Shown here: positions 25,607-34,225 of the stretch, piece after piece
How positions within the stretch are numbered: position 1 is the stretch's first letter
Layout of the letters: every line of letters begins with the position of its first letter
DNA from: Claveliimonas acetigenes
GTDB taxonomy: Bacteria > Bacillota > Clostridia > Lachnospirales > Lachnospiraceae
Length of the DNA: 40,856 nucleotides
Assembly (NCBI RefSeq): GCF_025567385.1
Contig: NZ_JAOQJU010000032.1
Location: forward strand, 1 to 40,856
Direction: 5' to 3'
The notes under the pieces: model-generated
What the model was told of the DNA's origin: nothing
Databases searched by the model: none
What the model saw: the letters and a program-made list of their open reading frames with translations, nothing else
Translations under genes and position numbers: made by a program

Positions 25607-26550
25607 TGCGCTGGGGAGAAAAACGCTACTACTCGCTGGATTATTATCTAAAGCAGACTTACGGCGAAAAACTTTACAAAATTGCATTGGACGGCGGTAT
25701 GACCTGCCCCAACCGGGACGGCCGTCTGGGAACCCGGGGCTGCATTTTCTGCAGTGAAGGCGGCTCCGGTGATTTTGCTTCTGATCGGCATCTCTCCATT
25801 ACTGCACAGATTGAAAGCGGGAAAAAGCTGGTTGCGAGAAAACACTCCGGCACCGGATACATTGCTTATTTTCAGGCATACACCAATACCTATGCCCCCA
25901 CCTCTTATTTAAAGGAAATTTTTACAGAAGCTATCCGGCATCCCGACATCCGGATTTTGTCTATTGCCACCAGGCCAGACTGTTTAAACTCTGATGTAAT
26001 AGAACTTCTTGCAGATCTGAACAAGATAAAGCCTGTATGGGTAGAGTTGGGGCTTCAGACAATCCACGAAGAAACTGCTGCACTGATCCGCCGCGGTTAT
26101 TCTACAGACGTTTTCGATAAAACCGCGGCCAATCTCCGCCTGGCCGGTATAGAAGTTATCACTCATGTAATACTGGCATTGCCCGGGGAGACCAAAGAGA
26201 TGATGCTCGACACCATCCACTATTTAAATCAGACGGATATACAGGGAATTAAACTGCAGCTTCTGCATATTCTCAAAAACACTGACCTTGCCGTTTACTA
26301 TCAGGAACACCCTTTCTGGATTCCTGATATGGAAGAATATTTTGAACTGCTCGGTTCTTGTATTTGTGAATTACGTCCCGATATTGTCATCCATCGTCTC
26401 ACCGGCGACGGTCCAAAACATCTTTTAATGGAACCTCTCTGGAGCAGAGACAAACGGAAGGTACTGAACCAAATGCAGGCTTATTTTAAACGCCAGGATA
26501 TCTGGCAGGGAAGGAGTTGTTCTCATGGCAGAACCGTTTACACTTTATAA
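25606..26550 (+). CDS. Radical SAM protein, YhcC/TIGR01212 family
   Basis: Protein of 314 residues with an unusual radical SAM cysteine motif: Cys34, then Cys46 and Cys49 (CPNRDGRLGTRGCIFC), so the first gap is long, as in the YhcC/TIGR01212 group. The glycine-rich SAM segment and the TIM-barrel pieces (RPDCLN, VELGLQTIHEET, THVILALPGET) follow. The reaction is not established for the family. Start ATG overlaps the malic enzyme stop (TAATG) and has little ribosome site of its own, so translation is by re-initiation. Its last 26 bases overlap the DUF4364 gene. Confidence 0.9.
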   Translation: MRWGEKRYYSLDYYLKQTYGEKLYKIALDGGMTCPNRDGRLGTRGCIFCSEGGSGDFASDRHLSITAQIESGKKLVARKHSGTGYIAYFQAYTNTYAPTSYLKEIFTEAIRHPDIRILSIATRPDCLNSDVIELLADLNKIKPVWVELGLQTIHEETAALIRRGYSTDVFDKTAANLRLAGIEVITHVILALPGETKEMMLDTIHYLNQTDIQGIKLQLLHILKNTDLAVYYQEHPFWIPDMEEYFELLGSCICELRPDIVIHRLTGDGPKHLLMEPLWSRDKRKVLNQMQAYFKRQDIWQGRSCSHGRTVYTL

Positions 26551-27037
26551 ACTAATCGTGCTTTACATTCTGAACAAAGTGGATTTTCCATTAACCAACT
26601 CACAGATTTCAGAATTTATTCTGGATAAAGGATACACGAATTATTTTAAAATCCAGCAGGTTATCGCTGAACTAAAAGAATCAGGCTTCATCCGGGAAGA
26701 GGCTGCCCGAAACCGTACCCTCTACCATCTGACCGAGGAAGGTCACGAGACCCTGCAATACTTTAAAAATGACATTTCTCCCGCCATCCAGCAGGATATC
26801 GAACAATATTTATCTGAAAAACAATACGAACTGAAAAATGAAGTCTCTGTAAAAGCGGACTACTACCGTAATACAAACATGGAATACTCTGTCCGCTGCC
26901 AGGTCATTGAAAGCGGACTGCCTCTGATTGACCTGACAATAACTGTTCCCACCGAAGCCGAGGCAGAAAAAATAGCCGTCAACTGGGAGAAAAAGAACCA
27001 GGAAATTTATGCCTATATTATGGCGCATCTGCTATAA
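26525..27037 (+). CDS. DUF4364 winged-helix protein
   Basis: Protein of 170 residues found mainly in Clostridia. The first 80 residues form a winged helix (LTNSQISEFILDKG, IQQVIAELKESGFI, LYHLTEEGHETL), so DNA binding as a regulator is plausible. The C-terminal half is a small alpha-beta domain with a final tail rich in charged residues. AAGGAG lies before the ATG inside the radical SAM gene. Targets unknown; no binding site is evident nearby. Confidence 0.88.
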   Translation: MAEPFTLYKLIVLYILNKVDFPLTNSQISEFILDKGYTNYFKIQQVIAELKESGFIREEAARNRTLYHLTEEGHETLQYFKNDISPAIQQDIEQYLSEKQYELKNEVSVKADYYRNTNMEYSVRCQVIESGLPLIDLTITVPTEAEAEKIAVNWEKKNQEIYAYIMAHLL

Positions 27038-27185
27038 CTTCCTATTTGTAATATATAAGATTCTTTTTACTTTAATTCAATAAATTTTTTTCGCAATATA
27101 CCGTATTTTTTGCACAAAATTGTGGAAATAACATCAAAAAAATTGTACAATATATAGTAAGAAATATTGAAAGAGAGGGTTCATT

Positions 27186-28325
27186 ATGAAACAGAACAAT
27201 ATGTTAGCGATGATACTGGCCGGCGGCCGTGGAAGTCGTTTACATGAGCTTACAAACAAAGTGGCAAAACCTGCCGTTTCATATGGTGGAAAGTACCGTA
27301 TCATTGATTTCCCTATCAGTAACTGTGCAAACAGTGGCATTGATGTTGTGGGCGTCCTTACACAGTACGAATCCATCCTGTTGAACAGCTATGTAGCTGC
27401 AGGCGGACGCTGGGGTCTTGATGCAAAAGACAGCGGTGTCTTTGTACTTCCGCCACGCGAAAAAGCAGATGCCAATCTTGATGTTTATCGCGGAACGGCA
27501 GATGCAATTTCACAGAATATTGATTTTATCGACAGTTATTCTCCAGAATACCTGCTCGTTCTTTCCGGAGACCACATTTACAAAATGAACTATGCCAAAA
27601 TGCTTGCTGAACACAAGGCTCAGAAGGCAGATGCAACAATCGCAGTTATTGAAGTTCCAATGAAAGAAGCAAGTCGTTTTGGTATTATGAATACAAACGA
27701 AAACGGACGCATTGTTGAATTTGAAGAGAAACCCGCTAATCCAAAGAGCAATCTTGCATCAATGGGTATTTATATTTTTGACTGGAAACTGCTGCGCCGG
27801 ATGCTTATCGCAGATATGAAAAATCCTGATTCCAGCCACGATTTTGGCAAGGATATCATCCCGACTCTTCTGAATGACGGACGTAACCTGCTTGCATACA
27901 AATTTAAGGGATATTGGAAAGATGTGGGAACGATTGATTCCTTATGGGAAGCTAATATGGATCTGCTGGACAAGAATAATGAGCTTAACCTTGACGACTC
28001 TACCTGGAAAATCTATACCCAGGATGTTGCCGCACTTCCACAGTATATCGGGCCGGACGCATCCATTAAACGTGCTTTCATCACACAGGGCTGTGTCATC
28101 GAAGGCGAGGTAAGTAATTCCGTATTATTTACCGGCGCTAAAGTCAGACCGGGAGCTAAGGTTATTGACAGCGTACTAATGCCCGGAGTTGTTGTAGAAG
28201 AAGGTGCTGTTATCAACCGTGCACTGGTTGCAGATAATGTAAAGATTGGAAAGCAGGCCGTAGTGGGCGACGCCAAGAGCGAACACATTGAACTGGTATC
28301 AAAGCGTGTAAAGGGGGTAGAATAA
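27186..28325 (+). CDS. glgC: Glucose-1-phosphate adenylyltransferase, catalytic subunit
   Basis: Makes ADP-glucose from ATP and glucose-1-phosphate, the committed step of bacterial glycogen synthesis. At 379 residues: the nucleotidyltransferase motif GGRGSRL at 13-19, KPAVSYGGKYRIIDFPISN, the LSGDHIYKMNY metal and substrate segment, FEEKP, and a C-terminal left-handed beta helix (about 290-375). AGAGGG precedes the ATG. The 148 bases upstream are AT-rich and hold TACAAT/TATAGT sequences but no -35 box I would defend. Followed two bases later by glgD. Confidence 0.95.
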   Translation: MKQNNMLAMILAGGRGSRLHELTNKVAKPAVSYGGKYRIIDFPISNCANSGIDVVGVLTQYESILLNSYVAAGGRWGLDAKDSGVFVLPPREKADANLDVYRGTADAISQNIDFIDSYSPEYLLVLSGDHIYKMNYAKMLAEHKAQKADATIAVIEVPMKEASRFGIMNTNENGRIVEFEEKPANPKSNLASMGIYIFDWKLLRRMLIADMKNPDSSHDFGKDIIPTLLNDGRNLLAYKFKGYWKDVGTIDSLWEANMDLLDKNNELNLDDSTWKIYTQDVAALPQYIGPDASIKRAFITQGCVIEGEVSNSVLFTGAKVRPGAKVIDSVLMPGVVVEEGAVINRALVADNVKIGKQAVVGDAKSEHIELVSKRVKGVE

Positions 28326-28326
28326 T

Positions 28327-29442
28327 ATGTCTAAAGCATTTGGTATTGTAAATTTTGCCGGAAACCACATCCGGGTAGAAGGGCTTCAACCTTACCGCCC
28401 TATCGGTGCATTCTCCTTCCTTGGAAGATACCGCGTAATTGATTTTCCGATTTCAAATATGACAAATAGCGGAATAGACCATATTCAGGTATATATACGC
28501 AGAAAACCGCGTGCCCTGGTAGAACATCTTGGTACAGGACGCCATTATAATATCAATTCAAAAAGCGGAAGATTACATATTCTTTTTGGAGAAAATACTT
28601 CTTACGACAGCCTGTACAGCACAGACATTGCTGCTTACATGGACAATATGGAAGCTATTGAGGACGTACGCTATCCATATGTTGTCATCGCTCCAAGCTA
28701 CATGGTTTACACCATGGATTATGATATGCTTCTTCAGAACCACATAGAATCCGGCGCTGACATCACGCTTCTTTATCATTCAGTAGACAATGCAAAGGAC
28801 GCCTTTTTTGAATGTAACACCTTGAACTTGAATCGTCAAAAAGGTGTACTGTCGCTGGAGCAGAACCGTGGAAACGCGAAAAACAGGAACATTTTCATGG
28901 ATACTTATGTGATGAAAAAAGAACTTTTCATCGAATTAATTTATAAAGCAAAGAAAATGTCTTCCATGTACACCCTGGCGGACATCGTAAATATTTCCTG
29001 CGAGGATTTGGATGTACGCGGCGTATCCCATCGTGGATTCTTCGCATCAATCACAGACTTCAAGAGCTATTACGATGCAAATATTTCCTTGATAGACCTA
29101 AAGGCTGCGCAGAACCTGTTTAGTGATGACTGGCCGATTTACACACGTACAAATGATTCCTGCCCGACACAGTATTTTGAGTCTGCAGATGTAAAAAATT
29201 CTATTGTGTCCAATGGCTGCCTTATTGAGGGAACCGTAGAAAATTCTATCATTGGACGTGGATGTATTATCAAAAAAGGAGCTGTTATTAAAAACAGTGT
29301 AATCCTGCCGACATCCGTTATCGGCGAAAATGTTCACCTGGAGAACCAGGTTGTAGATAAGCATGCAAGACTGACACATGTAAAAGAACTGATTTCTGAT
29401 CCGGACAAACCGGGATACGTTCGCCGCGGCGATACATTATAA
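28327..29442 (+). CDS. glgD: GlgD, non-catalytic partner of glucose-1-phosphate adenylyltransferase
   Basis: Paralogue of GlgC (371 residues) that forms a hetero-oligomer with it in Firmicutes. RYRVIDFPISN and the C-terminal beta-helix repeats (IEGTVENSIIGRGCII, VILPTSVIGENVHLE) are kept. The N-terminal GGRGSRL loop is missing (the region reads NFAGNHIRVEGLQ), and the catalytic DHIY segment reads APSYMVY. These losses are known for GlgD and mean that activity depends on GlgC. GGGGG in the end of glgC supplies the ribosome site; the operon ends at a terminator 8 bases on. Confidence 0.95.
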   Translation: MSKAFGIVNFAGNHIRVEGLQPYRPIGAFSFLGRYRVIDFPISNMTNSGIDHIQVYIRRKPRALVEHLGTGRHYNINSKSGRLHILFGENTSYDSLYSTDIAAYMDNMEAIEDVRYPYVVIAPSYMVYTMDYDMLLQNHIESGADITLLYHSVDNAKDAFFECNTLNLNRQKGVLSLEQNRGNAKNRNIFMDTYVMKKELFIELIYKAKKMSSMYTLADIVNISCEDLDVRGVSHRGFFASITDFKSYYDANISLIDLKAAQNLFSDDWPIYTRTNDSCPTQYFESADVKNSIVSNGCLIEGTVENSIIGRGCIIKKGAVIKNSVILPTSVIGENVHLENQVVDKHARLTHVKELISDPDKPGYVRRGDTL

Positions 29443-29449
29443 CCAAAAA

Positions 29450-29483
29450 AGGAGCCTGAGATCCATACTGATTTCTGGCTCCT
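29450..29483 (+). terminator. Terminator of the glgCD operon
   Basis: AGGAGCC pairs with GGCTCCT; the stem extends through TGAGATC/GATTTCT with a short loop. It is flanked by A-rich sequence upstream and CATTTATT downstream. Placed right after glgD and facing apbE from the other side, it may serve both converging genes. Confidence 0.7.
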
Positions 29484-29516
29484 CATTTATTATAATGATT
29501 CGTGTCAATCATCAGT

Positions 29517-30560
29517 CTATCCTTTTATCACATATGTCTCCATATCTGAAAAACTCTCATTCAGAGTAAAATCGTCCTTAATTCCCTCTGTCAGATAAAT
29601 CTCGTTTTCATCTGTTACCAGCAGCATCTCAAAACCGCCGTTTTCTTTCCAGTATTCTGTTGCCTCATCAAGCCCCATCACATAAATTGCCGTAGACAAG
29701 GAATCGCACAGTTTGCCTTCTTTTGCGATAATGGAAACGGAGGCTAAACCGCTTTCTGCCGGATAGCCAGTGGAAGGATCTATAATATGCCCATATTGCT
29801 TCCCATCCTCGCCTATAAAATACCTCTCATAGTTTCCAGAAGTTACCACGGCGCCGTCCTCGCTCTCCAGAATACCCAGGCTGCCTTCCCCAAACGGGTT
29901 CTGTATGCCAAGCCGCCACCTGCTGCCATCCGGTTTTCTGCCAACCATCTGGACATTTCCGCCTATATCCAATAGAGCCGAAGTAATTCCCTGCTCTTTT
30001 AGTAATTCTGCTACTATGTCGCCCGTATATCCTTTTCCCACCGCGCCGAGATCCAACTGCATCCCGTCCGGCAAGGTTACAAAATTTCCTTCTAAAAGCA
30101 CTTTTTCATAGTCTACATTTCGTAACAAGTCTGTCAATTCATTCTCAGTAGGTATATAGTATTCTCCACTAATAAAGCCCCACGCGGTAACCACCGGGGA
30201 AATGGTCGGATCGAGGAAACCTCCCGTTTGTTCTGCCATATCAATCGCAAATTGCAAAATCTCTGCGGTTTCTTCGCTAACTTCTGTTCGTGCGCCGCCG
30301 CTTTGATTCACTTTATAAATATCGCTGTTCTCGTCAGTAGTTGACCAAAGAGCTTCCAGTTCTTTGATTCTATCCTCAGAAATCGTAAGCGCTGCCTCTG
30401 CTGACTCTCCATAGGCAGTCAAAGTCATGTATGTACCCATTGCAAACACACCAACCGTATGTTCCTCCTCCGCTTTTCCCTCTGTACCGCACCCTGAGAG
30501 CGGCAATACAAGCAAAAGGGAGATTAAACGGACAAAATATTTACTCCTTTTTCTCCACAA
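29517..30560 (-). CDS. apbE: FAD:protein FMN transferase lipoprotein (ApbE)
   Basis: Attaches FMN covalently to threonine of flavoproteins on the outside of the membrane. The lipobox LPLSGC gives a lipoprotein. The family motifs are present: MGTYMTLTAYG, FLDPTISPVVTAWGF, LDLGAVGKGY, LLDIGGNVQMVG, HIIDPSTGYP and CDSLSTAIYVMG. The frame opens with a TTG at 30581, but a TTG at 30560 stands seven bases behind GGGAGGAG and is the better start, giving 347 residues. It belonged to the redox cluster now interrupted upstream: alcohol dehydrogenase, flavodoxin, DUF4405 protein, ApbE. Because the island stops transcription from the dehydrogenase side, its expression is probably reduced. Confidence 0.92.
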   Translation of the reverse strand: MWRKRSKYFVRLISLLLVLPLSGCGTEGKAEEEHTVGVFAMGTYMTLTAYGESAEAALTISEDRIKELEALWSTTDENSDIYKVNQSGGARTEVSEETAEILQFAIDMAEQTGGFLDPTISPVVTAWGFISGEYYIPTENELTDLLRNVDYEKVLLEGNFVTLPDGMQLDLGAVGKGYTGDIVAELLKEQGITSALLDIGGNVQMVGRKPDGSRWRLGIQNPFGEGSLGILESEDGAVVTSGNYERYFIGEDGKQYGHIIDPSTGYPAESGLASVSIIAKEGKLCDSLSTAIYVMGLDEATEYWKENGGFEMLLVTDENEIYLTEGIKDDFTLNESFSDMETYVIKG

Positions 30561-30690
30561 GTTTTTTCTCCTCCCGATCAACCTTTGAATTCCCCTGGAA
30601 ACATAGTGTGCCAGAAAGCTGCCGCGCCATAAAAAACAGCAATAATACTGTCATTGCCATGCCAAGAGCCTGCCTGTTATTATTACTCAG
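30541..30690 (-). pseudogene. Remnant of a DUF4405-type membrane protein gene
   Basis: After the flavodoxin stop, an overlapping frame encodes NNNRQALGMAMTVLLLFFMARQLSGT, or about one membrane helix, which resembles the first helix of DUF4405 cytochrome-like proteins (consensus DxxMTxLLLxLMAYQxxG). It then runs without the expected HEWLG segment into FQGNSKVDREEKK and stops inside the start of apbE. An internal deletion of a once larger gene is the simplest reading. From motif memory only. Confidence 0.45.
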
Positions 30691-30937
30691 TTGCTAAATT
30701 CAGCCCATTTACCCAATTTACAACCTCGTCCTCTGCTTCCGCGACACTGTTTCGGGAAATGGAAAGTCCATCAGTGATTACCGTTGCATCCGGCTGTAAA
30801 TCAGAAATCGTCTGAACGGTCCTAGAAAAACCGCTGCCACCATGAGTAGTAAAGGGAATAATGGTCTTACCGCTGAAATCATATTCCTCAAGAAAGGTAT
30901 ACAACGGCATAGGAAGGTCTGCGTTCCAGTTCGGATA
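30683..30937 (-). pseudogene. Flavodoxin, C-terminal part (split by the island)
   Basis: Encodes the last 82 residues of a flavodoxin-like protein (NWNADLPMPLYTFLEE, then IPFTTHGGSG, a flavin-binding loop of flavodoxins). It has no start or ribosome site of its own; an ATG-opened frame begins in island DNA at 30949. Its missing N-terminal part lies at 39144-39586, more than 8 kb away, in the same orientation. Together they give about 230 residues, a full lipoprotein flavodoxin. Confidence 0.9.
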
Positions 30938-30983
30938 GTAAAATCTCACATCTAATAAAAAATCCTTATTTTATAGCCATTTT

Positions 30984-30995
30984 ACACAATACACA
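30984..30995 (+). repeat. Subterminal inverted repeat, left copy
   Basis: ACACAATACACA, 47 bases inside the left end. Its exact reverse complement lies at 39067-39078. Both copies have TAGCC on the end-proximal side (at slightly different spacing). The copy continues into ATACACATTTTTT (30989-31001), which recurs in direct orientation at 39045-39057. Possible recombinase arm sites. Confidence 0.65.
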
Positions 30996-31003
30996 TTTTT
31001 TAT

Positions 31004-32824
31004 TTAACTGTCCATCCGTTCTGTCAAACCTCTATTTTTGGACATCTTTTCCAGTTTTTTTGCCAGCTTTAGATTTTCTTTTTTCAATCGTTCGTTTTCT
31101 TCCAGCAATCTCTTCAATTCATTCTGATAAATCTCCACCTGTTTCTCCAGACTTTTCTCTCGCACTTCCCGCTTAATCTGCGCCATTTTGCTCTGATCGG
31201 CCTTTTCTCGTTCTTCATTCAGCACAGACTTTACTTCCTCATTCTTATAAAAGAATCCTCTGGACAGACCTGTATTTTGCGAAAGTTCAGCCACTGATAA
31301 TGATTTTCCTTCCGATGCCGTTCTGCGGATTTCTTCAACAGCAAGTGCTATTTTTCTTCTGCTTTCCTGGCGGTTGACTTCATTCATCTTATCGTATTTC
31401 GCCATTAATAAATTCCCTCCCAGGTTGTTTTCCATCTTTTCATAATATTCCATGGATTTTTTAGCCAGTTCTTCATCAACCAGTCCAATATTTTTCTTTA
31501 CAATTTCATCCGTTGAATAGCCCATATAATCACGGATTGTCTGAATCGAAGTACCGTTCCTATAAAATGCTTTACACAATTCTTTCTGATAGCCGTTTCC
31601 TTTAAACACATACTCATCTGTCAATATACCGGCCTTTCTGCACGCTTTCATGATTGCATTTTGGAAACCTTCAGCAGTAAACTTCTTACCATCATTTAGA
31701 AAAAGCAGATTTTCTATATGTATATGATTTCTATCCGAATATTTCAGGACAAGCCAATGCAGGATGTCAGGAACAGGGATACTTCTGGTAGTATCCGGCA
31801 CCTTCATCCAGCTATGCTCATCTTTATAATAAAAATCCGCATTTCTTAAAAGGAATAATTGACCTTTTTTAATCCCTGTAAAAAGTAGAATCAGACTCAT
31901 TATCCGCAGCTGTTCTGGAAATTCCCTGAGATGAACCGTTAACAAATCCAACTTTTGATCTAATTTGTCTATTTCATTTACGGTCGGATAATTCTTCTTA
32001 TAATACAATGCAATCGGATTAGAAAACTCACTAATGCAACCAGTCACTTGCAGGTAGCGTAAAAATGCCGAAATAACCTGCAGTTTGTTGTTATAACTTT
32101 GAGCTTTAATATTTTGCATAGCCAATCGATTAAAATATTCTTTTATAATAGTAGAATCAATATCCAATATGTTCTTCTGAGATTCTTCTAAAAATTTCAG
32201 GAAGGCTCTGATATAAGTATGATGAATACAAATGGTTCCCAAATTCAAAGAAGTAACCGTCAAAAGATATTTTAAGTATTTCTGCAAGCCCTGTCGATTT
32301 TCAGCACACTCAATATCCAAAAAGGAAAAACTATCGATCGTATTACTGCGGCTATATCTTTCTGGCAAAATATTCAACCGCTCAACAAACCAAACATTGG
32401 CTTCCCAATCAATTTCCGTAGACTCCAGAAATAATATTTTCCGGCAAAACAGCATAAATTTCTTTGGGCTTGGACAAATATTGTCATATTCTCTTTTCAA
32501 CATAGAATAATATTCCTGCTCCTGATCTTGCTCCATTTTCATAATATCTTTTAGACCACTTTTTTCAGCATAACAAAACAGGCACTTTAACGGAAGCAAG
32601 TACCTGTTTCGTCTATCTTCTCTGTTTTTTATTGTTCTTACGATTTCATTCAGAAGTATTTCTATCTGTATCTTTATCTTTTCATCAAGATCGTTATCAA
32701 AATCCCAGTACAATAATCTCTGGTCAGACTCTTTTTGAAATGATTGGGCCACATTACCTTTAAAATATTCCGGCAGATAGATTTTCTGTTTAAGTGGAAC
32801 CTTTTTCTTCATATGTCTTGTCAA
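31004..32824 (-). CDS. Degenerate tyrosine-recombinase fused to a TnpC-like (DUF6262) domain
   Basis: Protein of 606 residues. Residues 1-170 are unassigned; 190-275 look like the SAM-like core-binding domain and 290-465 like the catalytic fold of a tyrosine recombinase. The catalytic set is not kept: box I reads TGIKKGQL with Lys319 for Arg; the HxLRH box aligns with NGYQK near 410-414; LGH reads MGY; and the nucleophile position aligns with Asn445 in KKNIG. Residues 474-606 (MAKYDKMNEVNRQESRRK..., SVAELSQNTGLSRGFFYKN, long coiled coil) match the Tn554 TnpC/DUF6262 type. Starts: TTG 32824, or ATG 32812 without a clear ribosome site. It lies nine bases after the AlbA_2 gene. Probably a DNA-binding or accessory recombinase requiring active partners. 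Confidence 0.78.
   Translation of the reverse strand: MTRHMKKKVPLKQKIYLPEYFKGNVAQSFQKESDQRLLYWDFDNDLDEKIKIQIEILLNEIVRTIKNREDRRNRYLLPLKCLFCYAEKSGLKDIMKMEQDQEQEYYSMLKREYDNICPSPKKFMLFCRKILFLESTEIDWEANVWFVERLNILPERYSRSNTIDSFSFLDIECAENRQGLQKYLKYLLTVTSLNLGTICIHHTYIRAFLKFLEESQKNILDIDSTIIKEYFNRLAMQNIKAQSYNNKLQVISAFLRYLQVTGCISEFSNPIALYYKKNYPTVNEIDKLDQKLDLLTVHLREFPEQLRIMSLILLFTGIKKGQLFLLRNADFYYKDEHSWMKVPDTTRSIPVPDILHWLVLKYSDRNHIHIENLLFLNDGKKFTAEGFQNAIMKACRKAGILTDEYVFKGNGYQKELCKAFYRNGTSIQTIRDYMGYSTDEIVKKNIGLVDEELAKKSMEYYEKMENNLGGNLLMAKYDKMNEVNRQESRRKIALAVEEIRRTASEGKSLSVAELSQNTGLSRGFFYKNEEVKSVLNEEREKADQSKMAQIKREVREKSLEKQVEIYQNELKRLLEENERLKKENLKLAKKLEKMSKNRGLTERMDS
31403..31420 (-). promoter_or_regulatory. 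Internal ribosome site and ATG for a separate TnpC-like protein
   Basis: Inside the fused gene GGGAGGG (31420-31415 and next base) stands eight to nine bases before the ATG at 31405, in frame with it. Translation from here would give the 133-residue TnpC-like part alone. The codons of the site are read as LGGN in the fusion, so the fusion looks like two ancestral genes joined by loss of a stop. Confidence 0.55.
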
Positions 32825-32832
32825 AGTAAACT

Positions 32833-34167
32833 TTATTTTTCAATCCATTGTCCTAATTTCCGACCGCCGACACGTTCAATAATGCCCTCTTCCTGCATTG
32901 CTTTCATAAGGCGTTTTACTTTTCGTTCAGAACAATCAATCTCCAGCGCAATCTGTTGCTGCGTTGCATGAGGATTTTTCTTTATCGTCAATAATATCTT
33001 TTCTTCCAAAGTGCCATTTAAAGTGCCACTTAAAGTGCCATTTTGTTCTTTTGGCACTTTAGCGCTCAATAAAGGCGTAAATTTCACCATAATATCTTCT
33101 AAATGAATTTTATATTCAGGCAAAGGAACACCATGCTTTTTGCAAGCTTCACATATCTTCTCTATCCCACGTCCCCATGTTTCTACATATCCTGCCCTGA
33201 AAAATCCATTGGCAATATTCGGATTATAAGGTTGCGAACGATGGCGCTCCATCAATGTTTCCACTGTCCAGCCTACCGGAAATACACAGTCATTACTGAT
33301 ATACACTGCATCTTCATGAATCCGAATCTGTATCGGAACTAATGCTGCATAATTAGAATGAATAATCGCATTATATACCGCCTCCCTGACAGCCGCTTTC
33401 GGAAGCGGATATGTTTCAATTCTGGTAACATTGTCATAAGATATCATTGCCTTCATATACTTCAGGTAAATCAATTCTATAACCCTGTCTGCCTGTATAA
33501 ATAATGAACCATGAATCTCGTCCTGATAACGCAGATCAGAGCCTTCTCCAAAATATCCGATTTTGATATACGCACCTGTAACCCATTTCTCCGGATTGCG
33601 ATGAAACAGAAGAATTGCCGCACGTTTCAGCCTGCCTTGCTCAAAAAGACCAAGGCTGTCCAAAAGCTGTTCATTGCTCATATTCAGATCTTCTTCTGTC
33701 ATTCGGCCGCTCCGCAAGGCCTCCCGCCTAAAAATATCAAAACTTTCTTTATCCAAATCTTCAACAGTAACACCATCTACCGGAACGGCATCCCATTTAT
33801 ATCCTGTTTTAGACAATAGAAACTCTGTCAAAGCTGCTCCTCTGAGAAGCTGCTTTGTACTGCCGCTCCGATAATGATATTCTCCTTTGTAATTGACCGG
33901 ATAACTGCTCGGATTGACACAGATTTCAATATACTCTTTCCCATCTTGTGTCAGTAGATTCACATCCACAATAATGCCAAGAATATCCCTCACCTTATTG
34001 GGAATATCTTCAAGTAGCTTTTTGCTGTCCGGTACACCAATGACAGTACCATTATCATCGGTGCCAATATATATCTTGCCGCCTTGAGCATTTGCGAAAC
34101 CACAGATCCATTTCAAATACTCATCGCGCCAAGATTCTTTCCATTCAATGTTTTGGTTTTCTGCCAT
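32833..34167 (-). CDS. AlbA_2 (Schlafen-like) ATP-binding protein with winged helix
   Basis: Protein of 444 residues. The N-terminal AlbA_2 domain (about 5-125) has EWKES, ICGFANAQGGKIYIGTDDNG and YHYRSGS. A GHKL-type ATPase-like domain follows (about 255-345) with AVREAVYNAIIHSNY (Asn266) and TWGRGI. The C-terminal winged helix (about 385-440, ATQQQIALEIDCSERKVKRLM) is preceded by a NGTLSGTLNGTL repeat. Such proteins act as regulators or defence-linked ATPases; no function is proven. The chosen ATG has GGAGG six bases upstream; a 17-codon extension exists but has no site. It starts 58 bases after the SMC-like gene, so it probably shares its transcript. Confidence 0.85.
   Translation of the reverse strand: MAENQNIEWKESWRDEYLKWICGFANAQGGKIYIGTDDNGTVIGVPDSKKLLEDIPNKVRDILGIIVDVNLLTQDGKEYIEICVNPSSYPVNYKGEYHYRSGSTKQLLRGAALTEFLLSKTGYKWDAVPVDGVTVEDLDKESFDIFRREALRSGRMTEEDLNMSNEQLLDSLGLFEQGRLKRAAILLFHRNPEKWVTGAYIKIGYFGEGSDLRYQDEIHGSLFIQADRVIELIYLKYMKAMISYDNVTRIETYPLPKAAVREAVYNAIIHSNYAALVPIQIRIHEDAVYISNDCVFPVGWTVETLMERHRSQPYNPNIANGFFRAGYVETWGRGIEKICEACKKHGVPLPEYKIHLEDIMVKFTPLLSAKVPKEQNGTLSGTLNGTLEEKILLTIKKNPHATQQQIALEIDCSERKVKRLMKAMQEEGIIERVGGRKLGQWIEK
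33010..33060 (-). repeat. Three 12-base tandem repeats inside the AlbA_2 gene
   Basis: AGTGCCA occurs at 33010, 33022 and 33034 (12-base spacing) followed by the inverted copy TGGCACT at 33052-33058. In protein it gives NGTLSGTLNGTL in the linker before the winged helix. The spacing is in frame, so copy number could vary without frameshift. Confidence 0.7.
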
Positions 34168-34225
34168 ATTTTTCCTCCATCTCCAAAAGAAATAAATTAT
34201 CGCCTGAAAACTAGACATAATTCAA

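Noticed and set aside
27038..27185. Promoter for glgC
   Set aside because: AT-rich with TACAAT and TATAGT, but no -35 box at acceptable spacing; too ambiguous to list.
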